From the NCBI GenBank assembly GCA_900553225.1, contig USCV01000001.1:21662-85661 (forward strand): a DNA stretch of 64,000 bases, in the 5' to 3' direction. The DNA comes from an uncultured Clostridium sp. (GTDB lineage: Bacteria; Bacillota; Clostridia; TANB77; CAG-508). Both the position numbers and the translations under genes were made by a program. The notes under the pieces are model-generated. The model searched no databases, was not told the origin of the DNA, and was given only the letters and a program-made list of their open reading frames with translations. Shown piece after piece: positions 38,326-48,175 of this stretch (the first letter of the stretch is position 1; the number at the start of each line of letters is the position of its first letter).

Positions 38326-38607
38326 TTAATATGGAAACCTTTCATATAAATATCTAATAATTTCATCTGCATTATCATCACTAACATGAATAAAACAGCC
38401 TTCGTCCATACTAATCCACATACTTATTTTATAAGCATCATCATTTTCTATAAAGGCACCAATTATATCTACAATTTCAATAGGATTTTCAAATTTCTGT
38501 TCCCATTCTAAATCCGCTTCTATTTTAAAATCAGAATTATAAAAGTGTTTCAAAAACTTTTCAATTTCACCATTTATATTACTATACAAACGAACAACTG
38601 TACTCAT
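38326..38607 (-). CDS. Small unknown acidic protein
   Basis: A 93-residue acidic protein (STVVRLYSNINGEIEKFL at the start, DDNADEIIRYLYERFPY at the end). GGAGATTATTGAGTT lies before the ATG. No motif recognised. It stands alone between a terminator and a divergent lipoprotein gene. Confidence 0.6.
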   Translation of the reverse strand: MSTVVRLYSNINGEIEKFLKHFYNSDFKIEADLEWEQKFENPIEIVDIIGAFIENDDAYKISMWISMDEGCFIHVSDDNADEIIRYLYERFPY

Positions 38608-38711
38608 AACTCAATAATCTCCTTTAATATATTATTATACAAATTTATAAATATCTTATTCATGGAATAAAAATCTATTTTTTGAGAAAAATATATAAAG
38701 AGGTGGAAATT

Positions 38712-39624
38712 ATGTTAAAATTAACATATTCGAGAAAAATTATCTTAGCTTTTTTTATTTTTATAATTACTATTTTTACACTAACTGGATGTGCTAAAAA
38801 AGACAATAAGCAAGATATAGAAAAAGAAAAAGTAAAAGATGAAATATGTTTTTTAGATGAAACAATAATAACAATGATGAATAGAGCAAATAATATTTCT
38901 TTTAATAATTATAAAGTTATATCTGAGAATATAAAACAAGAAAAAACTGGAAGTACTCACCGGACAAAGTGATAAGGAATCTAGCATTTCTGAATCATCT
39001 GATGAAAACAGTACATCTTCTAATTCTAGTCAAAAGTCTGAGAGTGAAAATGAAGATAACAAGGTTTTCAAATTATCTAGAGATATAATGTTATTAGATA
39101 ATAAAGATAGTATGCAAATTGAATGGGAAGAAATAAAAAGAGATGTTGAAAATTTATATTCTATTTGGGCAACTATATCAATAGATCTTAAAAGTGTTGG
39201 AGCAAATAGTGATGATATCTTACAATTTAATAACATTTTAGACGATATAGCAAAGTCTGCTCAAAAAGAAGATAAGAAAGCTTCTATTATAGGCATGTCA
39301 AAGCTTTATAATCTGATTCCAAAATATATGGAGTCATTTTCAAATAATGAATTAGAAAAGTGTGTTTTTATTACAAAAAGCCATATTTTGAATGCATATG
39401 CACAAGTAGATAATAATGATTGGAACAAAATAAATGAAGAATTAAAGTTAGCAAATGAATCTTTTAGTAAAATAGATAAAGAGAAAATTAATTCAAATAA
39501 AGAATTGAATATAAATCGTTGTGAATTACTACTAAAAGAATTACAAAACTCTGCAGAGAAACAAGACAAACAAATTTTCTATTTAAGATATAAAAATGCT
39601 ATTCAGGAATTAAATATTTTGTAA
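38712..39624 (+). CDS. Predicted lipoprotein, read through a +1 shift at CGG
   Basis: The N-terminus has a positively charged start, a hydrophobic stretch and the lipobox LTGC, so it should be lipid-anchored outside the membrane. The frame meets an in-phase CGG at 38961 after TGSTH. Skipping the C gives HGQSDKESS, a Ser/Glu-rich linker, then a helical domain (MLLDNKDSMQIEWEEIK onwards) to 39624, 303 residues in all. No other start with a ribosome site exists for the second half. ATG 38712 with GAGGTGG is preferred over TTG 38682. The family is not recognised. Confidence 0.78.
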
Positions 39625-39672
39625 AATAGTCAAATTTTCTTAATATTGGAAAAATTATAAACAATTGCTGTA

Positions 39673-39701
39673 TTGACAAATTTAATATAATATTTTAAAA
39701 T
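39673..39701 (+). promoter_or_regulatory. Promoter of the RNase P RNA gene
   Basis: TTGACA at 39673-39678 and TAAAAT at 39696-39701 with a 17-base spacer, ending about ten bases before the RNA. Confidence 0.7.
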
Positions 39702-39711
39702 ATCAAATAGG

Positions 39712-40062
39712 AGTAAATTGAATAGTCGCGTATAGCAAGGTCGAAAGGCAGCGTACGAGGAAAGTCCGGGCTCCATAGAGCAATGATGCTGGATAACGTC
39801 CAGTGAGGGAAACCTTAAGGAAAGTGCAACAGAAAATAACCGCCTGAAATTTTAGGTAAGGGTGAAAAGGCGAGGTAAGAGCTCACCGCTTGCATGGTGA
39901 CATGCAAGGCTATGTAAACCCCATCTGGAGCAACACCGAGAAAAGAAGGCTAAGACTGCTCGTCATCTTCTTAATTTGGTGGCTTGAGACATATAGTAAT
40001 ATATGTAGTAGATAAATGACTATTTTAAATGACAGAACCCGGCTTACAGGTTTACTTAATTT
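39712..40062 (+). ncRNA. rnpB: RNase P RNA
   Basis: The catalytic RNA that removes tRNA 5' leaders. The universally conserved pieces are present in order: GAGGAAAGTCCGGGCTCC near 39758, the AGGGTGAAAAGG region near 39860, AGAGCTCACCGC, and near the 3' end GACAGAACCCGGCTTACAG. GTAAA at the start can pair with TTTAC at the end as P1. Ends are approximate. A terminator follows directly. Confidence 0.93.
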
Positions 40063-40065
40063 ATC

Positions 40066-40096
40066 AAAAAAGATAGGTTTAACGCCTATCTTTTTT
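40066..40096. terminator. Bidirectional terminator between rnpB and the pseudouridine synthase gene
   Basis: AAAAAGATAGG and CCTATCTTTTT around TTTAACG; the A-run and T-run serve both strands. Confidence 0.9.
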
Positions 40097-40107
40097 GATG
40101 CAATTTT

Positions 40108-40985
40108 TTACATCAAAGCTTCAATTTCATGAGGAATTTTTGCTACATATTCTACTTTCTGTTTAGTAATAGGATGATTAAAGCTTACTTTGTAAGCGTG
40201 AAGAGCTTGTCTGGTTATTTTGTCACTTTTATTTCCATATAAAGTATCTCCAATAATTGGATGTCCAATATAGGCAAGGTGCACACGAATTTGATGTGTT
40301 CTTCCGGTCTCTAAAGTACAGTGAAGAATAGAATAATCATTATTATTCTTAATGAGGTCATAATGAGTAACTGCAATATCTCCATTTTCATTTACACACC
40401 TTTCAATTATACTATTTTCTTTTCTACTAATTGGCTTATTTATAATTCCGCTTCTATTTTCAAAATTTCCTTCACAAATAGCAATATACTCTTTTACAAA
40501 AGATTTTTTTTTCATTTGCTTTATTAAACATTCTTGTATATATTCATTTTTAGCGAAAATAACTATTCCTGAGGTATCCTTATCTAATCTATTAACAGGT
40601 CTTATTTTCTTTTTTAATCCGATTTTTTCAAAATAATATTTTAATCCATTAGATAAACTGTTTTCGTAATGCATCATTGATGGATGAACAGGAGTATTAC
40701 TTGGCTTATTAATTACTATATATGAATCATCTTCATATATTATATTTAAATCCATTTTAGTAGAGACAATGTTGCTATTGTCCTCTTCAAAGTCAATCAA
40801 AATAGAAACTTCATCACCGCACCTTAACATTTTGACTTACACTACATATACTAGAATTCAAAAAAATTTTATTATTTCTTTTTAATTTTAGAAGTAAACG
40901 ATCTGAAATTTCAAATTTTGTTTTTAATACTTCTTTTACATTAAAGAATAAATCTGATTCTCCGTAGAATATAAGTTAGATTCAT
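40108..40985 (-). CDS. RluA-family 23S rRNA pseudouridine synthase, with two +1 shifts at CGG
   Basis: The visible catalytic frame from 40830 has NRLDKDTSG with the catalytic Asp, ETGRTHQIRVHLAYIGHPIIGD and a normal end, but lacks the S4 domain. Upstream, an ATG at 40985 behind GTGGAGG reads MNLTYIL and meets an in-phase CGG (C at 40964). Skipping that C gives LGESDLFFNVKEVLK, then ISDRLLLKLKRNNKIF, and a second in-phase CGG (C at 40819) after QNVKV. Skipping that C gives VGDEVSILIDFEED in the catalytic frame. The result is a complete 291-residue protein with an N-terminal S4-like domain. Either shift alone is useless. Which uridine is modified is unclear. Confidence 0.9.
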
Positions 40986-41128
40986 TTTATAATCCTCCAC
41001 AATTTTGCAATTTTCTTTTATATGTGTTTCATTATAATATAAAAGGCATGCAAATATCAATATAATTAGCTAAACTTACTATCATATTGCTTTTTGTAAC
41101 AATTTCAGCAAGAATATATTAAAATAGC

Positions 41129-41157
41129 TTGTGCTTTTTCAAAATTACTTATATAAT
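41129..41157 (+). promoter_or_regulatory. Likely promoter of the pta-ackA operon
   Basis: TTGTGC at 41129-41134 and TATAAT at 41152-41157 with a 17-base spacer, about 40 bases before pta. Confidence 0.55.
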
Positions 41158-41195
41158 ATAGAAGAAATTAAACAAAGACGAAAGGAGTAATAATA

Positions 41196-42195
41196 ATGTC
41201 TTTTATAGAAACAATTAAACAAAGAGCAAAACAAAGCAAGAAAACGATTGTTCTTCCAGAAGGAAATGATATAAGAACAATAGAAGCAGCTTCCATTGCA
41301 TTAAAAGAAGACTATGCAAATATTATTTTAATCGGGGATGAAAGTGAAATCTTACAAATAGCAAAAGAACATAAGTTTGATATATCAAAATCAAAGATTA
41401 TAAACCCAATGAAATGCGAAAAATATGAAAAATATGTAAAAGCATTTTATGAACTTAGAAAAAATAAAGGAATGACTATAGAAAAAGCAAGAGAATTTAT
41501 TAAAGAAGAAACATATTTTGGAATGATGATGGTAAAAGAAGGCGATGCAGATGGTCTAGTTTCAGGAGCAGTTCATTCAACGAAAGATACATTAAAACCA
41601 GCACTTCAGATTTTGAAAACAGCGCCTGAAACAAAACTTGTATCAGCATTCTTTTTAATGGTTGTTCCAAATTGTGAATTTGGAGAAAATGGAACATTTG
41701 TATTTTCAGATTGTGGATTAAATGAATACCCAGATAGCGATAGTCTATCTGAAATTGCAATTTCATCAAGTAGAAGTTTTAAACAACTAGTTGGTAAAGA
41801 ACCTAAAGTAGCGATGCTATCATATTCAAGTTATGGAAGTGCACATTCACCATTAACAGAAAAAGTGGTAGAAGCGACTAAAATATTAAAAGAGAAAAAG
41901 CCAGATTTAATTTGTGATGGTGAATTACAATTAGATGCTGCTATAGTTCCAGAAATAGCTAGCAGAAAAGCGCCTAGTAGTCCACTTAAAGGTATGGCAA
42001 ATACGTTAATATTCCCAGATTTAGATGCAGGAAATATTGGATATAAATTAGTTCAAAGATTGGCAAAAGCAGAAGCCTATGGTCCTTTATGCCAGGGAAT
42101 TGCAAAACCTGTAAATGATCTATCAAGACGGATGTTCAAGTCAAGATATAGCAGGTGTTATTGCAATCACTGCAGTTCAAGCACAAGAAATATAA
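41196..42195 (+). CDS. pta: Phosphate acetyltransferase, read through a +1 shift at CGG
   Basis: Pta converts acetyl-CoA and phosphate to acetyl phosphate. Motifs: IVLPEGNDIRTIEAA at the start, VSGAVHSTKDTLKPALQI, SAFFLMV, FSDCGLNEYPD, MLSYSSYGSA. Near the C-terminus the frame reads KPVNDLSR and meets an in-phase CGG at 42129. Skipping the C gives NDLSRGCSSQDIAGVIAITAVQAQ, the conserved family end, stopping at 42195. The joined protein has 332 residues. Two acetate kinase genes follow, completing the acetate/ATP pathway. Confidence 0.94.
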
Positions 42196-42216
42196 ATTTA
42201 TAAAGGAGCTAAAAAT

Positions 42217-43411
42217 ATGAAAATTTTGGTTTTAAATAGTGGTAGTTCATCTTTAAAATATCAATTAATTGATATGGAAATGCAAACGGTTTTAGCAAAA
42301 GGAAATTATGAGAGAATTGGCCAGTATAATTCGTTTTTAACTCACAAAGTAAATGGAGAAAAGCATAACTTTGAAAAGCCTGCTACAAACCATGAAAAAG
42401 CAATTACTTTTGTTCTAAATAGATTGATAAATGCAAAATATGGTGTTATTAAATCTGTAGATGAGATAGATGCAATCGGCCATAGAGTTGTTCATGGTGG
42501 TGAAAAGTTTACAAGGCCAGTGGTAATTACAAAAGAAGTATTAGATGGAATTAAAGAATGTACAGAACTTGCGCCATTACATAATCCTGCAGCAATTGCA
42601 GGAATTGAAGCTTGCAAAAAGGTGATGCCAGATAAACTTAATGTGGCAGTATTTGATACGTCATTTCATCAAACAATACCAGAAGAAAGTTATATTTATC
42701 CAATTCCATATAAATATTATGAAAAATATAAAATACGTAAATACGGATTTCATGGAATTTCTCATGAATATGTTGCAAATAGAGTAGCAGAGATTATGGG
42801 AAAACCAATTGAAGATTTAAAAATAGTAAATTGTCATTTAGGGCAAGGGGCAAGTGTATGTGCTATAAAAAATGGAAAGTCAATAGATACTAGTATGGGA
42901 TTTACACCTCTCGGCCGGAATTCCAATGGGAACAAGAAGCGGAGATATAGATCCATCTGTTGTAACTTATATTGCTAAATTGAGAAACCACTCGGCAGAC
43001 GAAATGGATGAAATACTAAATAAGAAATCTGGTGTATATGGAATATCTGAAGTTTCAGTAGATTTTAGAGATATCGAAGCAGAAGCGGATGAAGGAAATC
43101 ATAAAGCAATTCTAGCTTTAGAAAGTTTTGCATATTTAGTTGCACAATGTATAGCGAAATATGCTGTTTCAATGGGTGGAATTGATGTAATAACATTTAC
43201 AGCAGGGGTTGGTGAAAAAGGTCCAAAATCAAGAGAGCAAATATGTAATTACTTAAGATTTCTAGGTGTTGAATTAGATTTAGAAAAGAATAAAATTAGA
43301 AATGAAGAAGTAAAAATATCAAAACAGGATTCTAAAATAGATGTATATGTAGTGCCTACTAATGAAGAATTATTAATAGCAAGGTTTACATCAGAATTTT
43401 TAAATAAATAA
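42217..43411 (+). CDS. ackA: Acetate kinase (copy 1), read through a +1 shift at CGG
   Basis: Acetate kinase makes ATP and acetate from acetyl phosphate. The start [29 protein letters not shown] and [11 protein letters not shown] are typical. At 42916 an in-phase CGG follows TPLG; skipping the C gives [19 protein letters not shown] and the rest to [11 protein letters not shown]. The joined product has 397 residues, exactly the length of copy 2 downstream, which encodes the same TPLGG with no extra base. Without the shift the conserved RSGD region is in the wrong frame. Confidence 0.94.
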
Positions 43412-43435
43412 ATTTCGAAGGGATTGATCAAAAAT

Positions 43436-44629
43436 ATGAAAATTTTAGTTTTAAATTGTGGAAGTTCATCATTAAAATATCAATTAATGAACATGGATGA
43501 TGAGTCTGTTATGGCAAAAGGAAATTATGAAAGAATTGGGCAGAATAATTCATTTTTAACACATAAAGTTAATGGTGAAAAGTATGTCATAGAAAATCCA
43601 GTTCCAACACATGATGAAGCAATTAAGCTTGTAATGGAACAATTATTACATAAAGATTATGGAGTAATAAAGAGTTTAGATGAAATAGATGGAATTGGAC
43701 ATAGAATAGTTCATGGTGGAGAAAAGTTTAAGAAATCTGTTTTAGTTACAGATGAAGTAATAAAAGGTATAGAAGAATGTTCAGATCTAGCTCCAGTACA
43801 CAATCCAGGTGCTTTAATGGGAATTAAAGCTTGTCAAAGATTAATGCCAGATAAAAAGATGGTTACTGTATTTGATACAGCATTTCATCAGACAATACCA
43901 GAAGAAAGATATTTATATCCTATACCATATCATTATTATGATGCATATAAAATTCGTAAATATGGTTTTCATGGAACAAGTCATTCATATGTTTCAAAAA
44001 GAGTGGCTGAGGTTATGAATAAAGATATTAAAGATTTAAAAATTATTGTATGTCATATAGGACAAGGTGCAAGTTTATGTGCTGTACAAAATGGAATGTC
44101 AGTAGATACTAGTATGGGACTTACTCCTCTTGGAGGTATCATGATGTGTGCAAGAAGCGGAGATTTAGATCCATCCATTGTTACATATTTAATGAAAAAA
44201 GAAAATTTATCTTCTGATGAAATGGATAAAATATTAAATAAAGAATCTGGAGTTTTAGGTATATCTGGATTAACACCTGATATAAGGGATATAGAAAAAG
44301 CCGCTTCTGAAGGAAATAAAAGAGCGGAACTTGCTTTAAAAGCATATGATTTAAATATTGCACAATATATAGCAAAGTATGCAGTTTCTATGGGAGGTGT
44401 AGATGTTATAGCATTTACAGCAGGTGTTGGTGAAAATCAAACAAATAGAAGACGCGAAATATGTAAAAAACTTGAATTTTTAGGTGTAAAATTAGATGAA
44501 AGTAGAAATGAAGTAAGAGGAGAAGAAAAAGAAATTTCTTGTGATGATTCGTTAATAAAAGTATATGTTATTCCTACAAACGAAGAGCTGGTTATTGCAA
44601 GAGATACAAAAGAACTAATTAGTAAATAA
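43436..44629 (+). CDS. ackA: Acetate kinase (copy 2)
   Basis: A 397-residue paralogue of copy 1, intact in one frame ([60 protein letters not shown]). The two copies share most residues and probably arose by tandem duplication. It is a natural control for the shift in copy 1. AAGGGA upstream is a little far from ATG 43436; TTG 43424 is an alternative start. Confidence 0.94.
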   Translation: MKILVLNCGSSSLKYQLMNMDDESVMAKGNYERIGQNNSFLTHKVNGEKYVIENPVPTHDEAIKLVMEQLLHKDYGVIKSLDEIDGIGHRIVHGGEKFKKSVLVTDEVIKGIEECSDLAPVHNPGALMGIKACQRLMPDKKMVTVFDTAFHQTIPEERYLYPIPYHYYDAYKIRKYGFHGTSHSYVSKRVAEVMNKDIKDLKIIVCHIGQGASLCAVQNGMSVDTSMGLTPLGGIMMCARSGDLDPSIVTYLMKKENLSSDEMDKILNKESGVLGISGLTPDIRDIEKAASEGNKRAELALKAYDLNIAQYIAKYAVSMGGVDVIAFTAGVGENQTNRRREICKKLEFLGVKLDESRNEVRGEEKEISCDDSLIKVYVIPTNEELVIARDTKELISK

Positions 44630-44681
44630 TTAATAGTTTGAAATGAATAATGAATAATTAATAATGCATAAGGAGGAAACC

Positions 44682-44945
44682 ATGGAAGGGGAAGTATCAA
44701 AAGATAAAAAAACAACTTCTAAAGCAGACAAAAAGAAGTTGAAAGAAGAATTAGATAATGAAAATAATCTGCAAGAATCTACTGATTCAGAAAAAAAAGA
44801 AATGGAAAAAGCTAAAGAGGAAACATCTAAGCTCGAAACAGAACCAAGAAGAATAAAAATACCGTTAGTAGGATTAATTCTCTTTCTTATACTAGTGAAT
44901 GTCATTGTAATTTCAATAATTTTATTAGTGTCATTAATTGATTAA
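44682..44945 (+). CDS. Small protein with charged N-terminus and one membrane helix
   Basis: An 87-residue protein. Residues 1-55 are almost only Lys, Glu, Ser and Thr; residues about 60-85 form one membrane helix at the C-terminus. AGGAGG lies before ATG 44682. It precedes a penicillin-binding protein gene by 30 bases and may be its partner. Family not recognised. Confidence 0.7.
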   Translation: MEGEVSKDKKTTSKADKKKLKEELDNENNLQESTDSEKKEMEKAKEETSKLETEPRRIKIPLVGLILFLILVNVIVISIILLVSLID

Positions 44946-44975
44946 ATATTTGTTAAAATATTAGGAGGATGAAAG

Positions 44976-47012
44976 GTGAAAAGAGTAGTTTTAATAATTG
45001 CTAGTATAGTAGCAGTAGTTGCAGTTGGAGTTGGCGGATTTTTTTATTACAAATCAATTAATGAGGATAAAAATAATCCAAAAGAACTATTTATAAGTTA
45101 TTATGATGATTTAAAGAATAAAGATTATAAAAAAATGTATGAATATTTAACCGAGAAAAGTAAATCTTCAATAAATGAAGCGGACTTTATTGCTAGAAAT
45201 AAAAATATTTATGAAGGTATTGAAGCAACAAACATGGAAGTATCAATTATACAAGTAAACAAAATTTCTGGTAAAAAAACACAAATAAAATATCAAACAA
45301 CAATGAGTACAGTTGCAGGCAAAATTAGTTTTTCTAATACAGCAAATTTTATAAAAGCAGAAGATAAAAAATATTATTTAGATTGGTCATCAAAATTAAT
45401 ACATCCTGATTTAGAAAATACAGATAAAATAAGAGTATCTAGAATAAAATCATTAAGAGGACAAATAATTGACAGAAATGGTGTTTATTTAGTTAAAAGA
45501 GGTACAGCATCTTCTGTTGGAATAGTTCCTGGCAAAATGAGCGAAAATAAAGAGGAAGATATAAAGAAAATATCAGAATTATTAGATGTATCCACAGAAA
45601 GTATAAATTCTAAGATTAATGCTTCATATGTAAAGAAAGATACTTTCGTACCAATAAAGACTGTTTCAAAAAATCAAACAGATTTAATAAATTCTCTTTT
45701 AAAAATTAATGGAATAAAGATTGAAGATACAGCACAAAGAGAATATCCATTAGGAGATACGATATCTCATTTAGTTGGATATGTTCAAAGCATTAGTGGA
45801 GATGAATTAAAGAAAAATATAGATAAAGGATATACTTCAAGTAGTGTAATTGGAAAAACTGGACTTGAAAAAGTTTACGAAGATAGGCTAAGGGGAATAG
45901 ATGGATACGAAATTTATATTGCAGATTCTAGTGAAGCAAAAAAACATACTATTGTAAAAAGAGAGAAAAAAGATGGGGAAGATATTAAACTTACAATAGA
46001 TTCTAATTTACAAACAAAAATTTTTGAAGAATATAGTGGAGATAAAAGTGCAACAGTAGTTATAAATCCAAAGACAGGAGAAATTTTAGCATTAGTTAGT
46101 ACTCCTTCTTATGACTCAAATGATTTTATTAATGGCATATCTAATGAAAAATGGAATGCCTTATCAAATGATGAAAATAAGCCATTATATAGTAGATTTC
46201 AAGCTACCTGGGCGCCAGGTTCATCATTTAAGCCAGTTGTTGCAGCAATTGGTCTTACAAACAATAAATTTACTGCAGATGATAATTTTGGAAAAAGCGG
46301 AACAAGTTGGAGAAAGGATTCTAGTTGGGGTAATTTTAGAGTAACAACACTTGCAACATATGGAGGACCAGCTAATTTAAAGAATGCATTAGTTTACTCA
46401 GATAACATATATTTTGCTAAAGCAGCATTAAAAATTGGAACTCAGACATTAACAAATGAACTTACTAAAATTGGATTTAATTCAGTAGTACCATGTAATT
46501 TAGCAATGACTGCTTCTCAATATGCAAATTCAGCTGGAATTACATCAGAAGCACAACTTGCAAATACTGGATATGGTCAAGGAGAAGTTTTAGTAAATCC
46601 TATTCATATGGCTTCAATATATTCTGGTTTTGTAAATGATGGAAATATGATTAAACCATATTTAGAATATAAAGAAAATACAAAAAATCCGGAATATTGG
46701 ATAGAGAATGCTTTTTCAAAAGAAGCGGCAAATACTGTAAAAGAAGATTTAGTTCAAGTTGTAGAAAGCCCAGCAGGAACCGGACATAGTGCAAAAACAC
46801 CAGGACTTAGATTAGCTGGTAAGACAGGAACAGCAGAAATAAAGAAAACAACAACAGATAAAACTGGTACAGAGTTAGGCTGGTTTAATGCTTTTATAGC
46901 AGATGATGATAGTGAAAAACAAATGCTTGTTGTAAGCATGGTAGAAGATGTTAAAAACCGTGGTGGAAGCCATTATGTAGTGCCTAAAGTTAAAAAAATA
47001 TTTGGATATTAA
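44976..47012 (+). CDS. Class B penicillin-binding protein (PBP2a-like domain order)
   Basis: A 678-residue transpeptidase that cross-links peptidoglycan. One N-terminal membrane helix is followed by an NTF2-like MecA-N-type domain (about residues 35-140), a PBP dimerisation domain (RGQIIDRNG) and the transpeptidase domain with SxxK in PGSSFKP, SxN in YSDNIYF and KTG in GKTGTAE. The MecA-N-like domain resembles that of low-affinity PBPs, but drug resistance cannot be concluded. GTG start at 44976 with AGGAGG upstream. Confidence 0.92.
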   Translation: MKRVVLIIASIVAVVAVGVGGFFYYKSINEDKNNPKELFISYYDDLKNKDYKKMYEYLTEKSKSSINEADFIARNKNIYEGIEATNMEVSIIQVNKISGKKTQIKYQTTMSTVAGKISFSNTANFIKAEDKKYYLDWSSKLIHPDLENTDKIRVSRIKSLRGQIIDRNGVYLVKRGTASSVGIVPGKMSENKEEDIKKISELLDVSTESINSKINASYVKKDTFVPIKTVSKNQTDLINSLLKINGIKIEDTAQREYPLGDTISHLVGYVQSISGDELKKNIDKGYTSSSVIGKTGLEKVYEDRLRGIDGYEIYIADSSEAKKHTIVKREKKDGEDIKLTIDSNLQTKIFEEYSGDKSATVVINPKTGEILALVSTPSYDSNDFINGISNEKWNALSNDENKPLYSRFQATWAPGSSFKPVVAAIGLTNNKFTADDNFGKSGTSWRKDSSWGNFRVTTLATYGGPANLKNALVYSDNIYFAKAALKIGTQTLTNELTKIGFNSVVPCNLAMTASQYANSAGITSEAQLANTGYGQGEVLVNPIHMASIYSGFVNDGNMIKPYLEYKENTKNPEYWIENAFSKEAANTVKEDLVQVVESPAGTGHSAKTPGLRLAGKTGTAEIKKTTTDKTGTELGWFNAFIADDDSEKQMLVVSMVEDVKNRGGSHYVVPKVKKIFGY

Positions 47013-47031
47013 AAATATTTATTATAAAACA

Positions 47032-47074
47032 AAAGATTACTCCATAAGGAATTTTATATTATGGAGTAATCTTT
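47032..47074. terminator. Bidirectional terminator between the PBP gene and spoVFB
   Basis: Perfect arms AAAGATTACTCCATAA and TTATGGAGTAATCTTT around an 11-base loop, between convergent genes. Confidence 0.85.
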
Positions 47075-47078
47075 ATTT

Positions 47079-47658
47079 TCATAATAAAATTGGTTGAATT
47101 TGCTCTTTATCTAATGCCTGTTCGAGTGTTTTTACAATATAGTTTGGATCAAAAACTAATGAACGAGGCTTTGTAATTGGATTATCTTGCCTAAATGGGA
47201 CAAAAAAATAATTATTTCTATTAAGTAATTTTCCAATATTTTCTGCACTTCCACTTAATCCATCATTAGTTGAAATGGCAATTACAATAGGATTATTATT
47301 TCTTAAATGAGATTTAGCTGCCATAAGAGCTGGTGTATCTGTAATTCCGTTTGCAAGTTTTGCAATTGTATTACCACTACATGGAGCAATTATCATTATA
47401 TCGGTTAAGTGCTTGGGACCTATTGGCTCTGCATCTTGAATTGTATGAATAATTTTTTGCTCAGTCATATTCTCTATTTTCTCAATAAATTCTCCGAGCT
47501 TTTCCAAATTTTGTATCTAATTTATAACTATTATATGACATAATAGGAATTACTTTAGCTTCTTCTTTTATTATTTTTTCCATTTGTTCTATTGTTTTTT
47601 GAAATGTACAAAAAGAACCTGTTAAAATAAATCCTATTTTTTTACCTTTTAATTTCAA
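47079..47658 (-). CDS. spoVFB: Dipicolinate synthase subunit B, read through a +1 shift at CGG
   Basis: A flavoprotein-type protein that with subunit A makes dipicolinic acid for spores. From TTG 47658 (GGAGGTGG upstream) it reads KIGFILTGSFCTF, then IPIMSYNSYKLDTKFGKA and meets an in-phase CGG (C at 47496). Skipping the C gives KAGEFIEKIENMTEQ, then IIAPCSGNTIAKLANGITDTPALMA and IAISTNDGLSGSAENI, the family core. The joined protein has 192 residues, the usual size. The subunit A gene is not next to it, which is unusual. Confidence 0.88.
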
Positions 47659-47755
47659 ATATAAACCACCTCCATAACTTAATATATTAATATATAATAT
47701 GTTATTATGTTAATAAGGTGAAAATACAAAGTTGAAAAAAATTTTTGAAAAGGTG

Positions 47756-47784
47756 TTGACAAAGAACCTATGTTCGTATATAAT
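47756..47784 (+). promoter_or_regulatory. Promoter of the LysM gene with a LexA box in its spacer
   Basis: TTGACA at 47756-47761 and TATAAT at 47779-47784, spacer 17. The Firmicutes LexA consensus GAAC-N4-GTTC occurs exactly at 47764-47775, inside the spacer, so bound LexA would block RNA polymerase. Confidence 0.85.
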
Positions 47785-47794
47785 CTATCTTACA

Positions 47795-47806
47795 GAATAT
47801 ATGTTC
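47795..47806 (+). promoter_or_regulatory. Second, near-consensus LexA box
   Basis: GAAT-N4-GTTC, one mismatch from the LexA consensus, 31 bases after the first box and before the ribosome site AAGGAGGG. Confidence 0.65.
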
Positions 47807-47821
47807 GCATAAGGAGGGCTT

Positions 47822-48115
47822 ATGAAAATAAAAAATAAGAAGAAATTTATACTATCGAATTTAATATTATTTAGCATATTGTTACTGTTATTTAGTGTAT
47901 CAAAAATCTCACTTTCAAAAACAATAGTTCAGTATACTGATATATATATTGAAGAAGGAGATACTTTATGGCAAATTGCTAAACTTCAACAAAAAAACAA
48001 CGACTATTATAAAGATAAAGAGATACGAGAAATAATAGATAATTTAAAAGAGGTTAACCACTTAAAAAATAGTAGCCTTAATGTTGGACAAAAAATTAGT
48101 ATTCCAACAATATAA
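47822..48115 (+). CDS. YneA-like SOS cell-division inhibitor (membrane helix plus LysM)
   Basis: A 97-residue protein with an N-terminal membrane helix (about residues 10-28) and a LysM domain (YIEEGDTLWQIAKLQQ to VGQKISIPTI). This is the layout and size of Bacillus subtilis YneA, the SOS-induced protein that delays division. Two LexA boxes at its promoter support the role. lexA itself is not in the window. The assignment rests on architecture and regulation, not on close sequence similarity. Confidence 0.75.
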   Translation: MKIKNKKKFILSNLILFSILLLLFSVSKISLSKTIVQYTDIYIEEGDTLWQIAKLQQKNNDYYKDKEIREIIDNLKEVNHLKNSSLNVGQKISIPTI

Positions 48116-48122
48116 ACAATAA

Positions 48123-48172
48123 AATACTTAAGAATAATTTCACATATCAATGCTTTATTCTTAAGTATTATT
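48123..48172. terminator. Bidirectional terminator between the YneA-like gene and the recombinase
   Basis: Arms AATACTTAAGAATAA and TTATTCTTAAGTATT around a 17-base loop, between convergent genes. Confidence 0.85.
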
Positions 48173-48175
48173 GAG

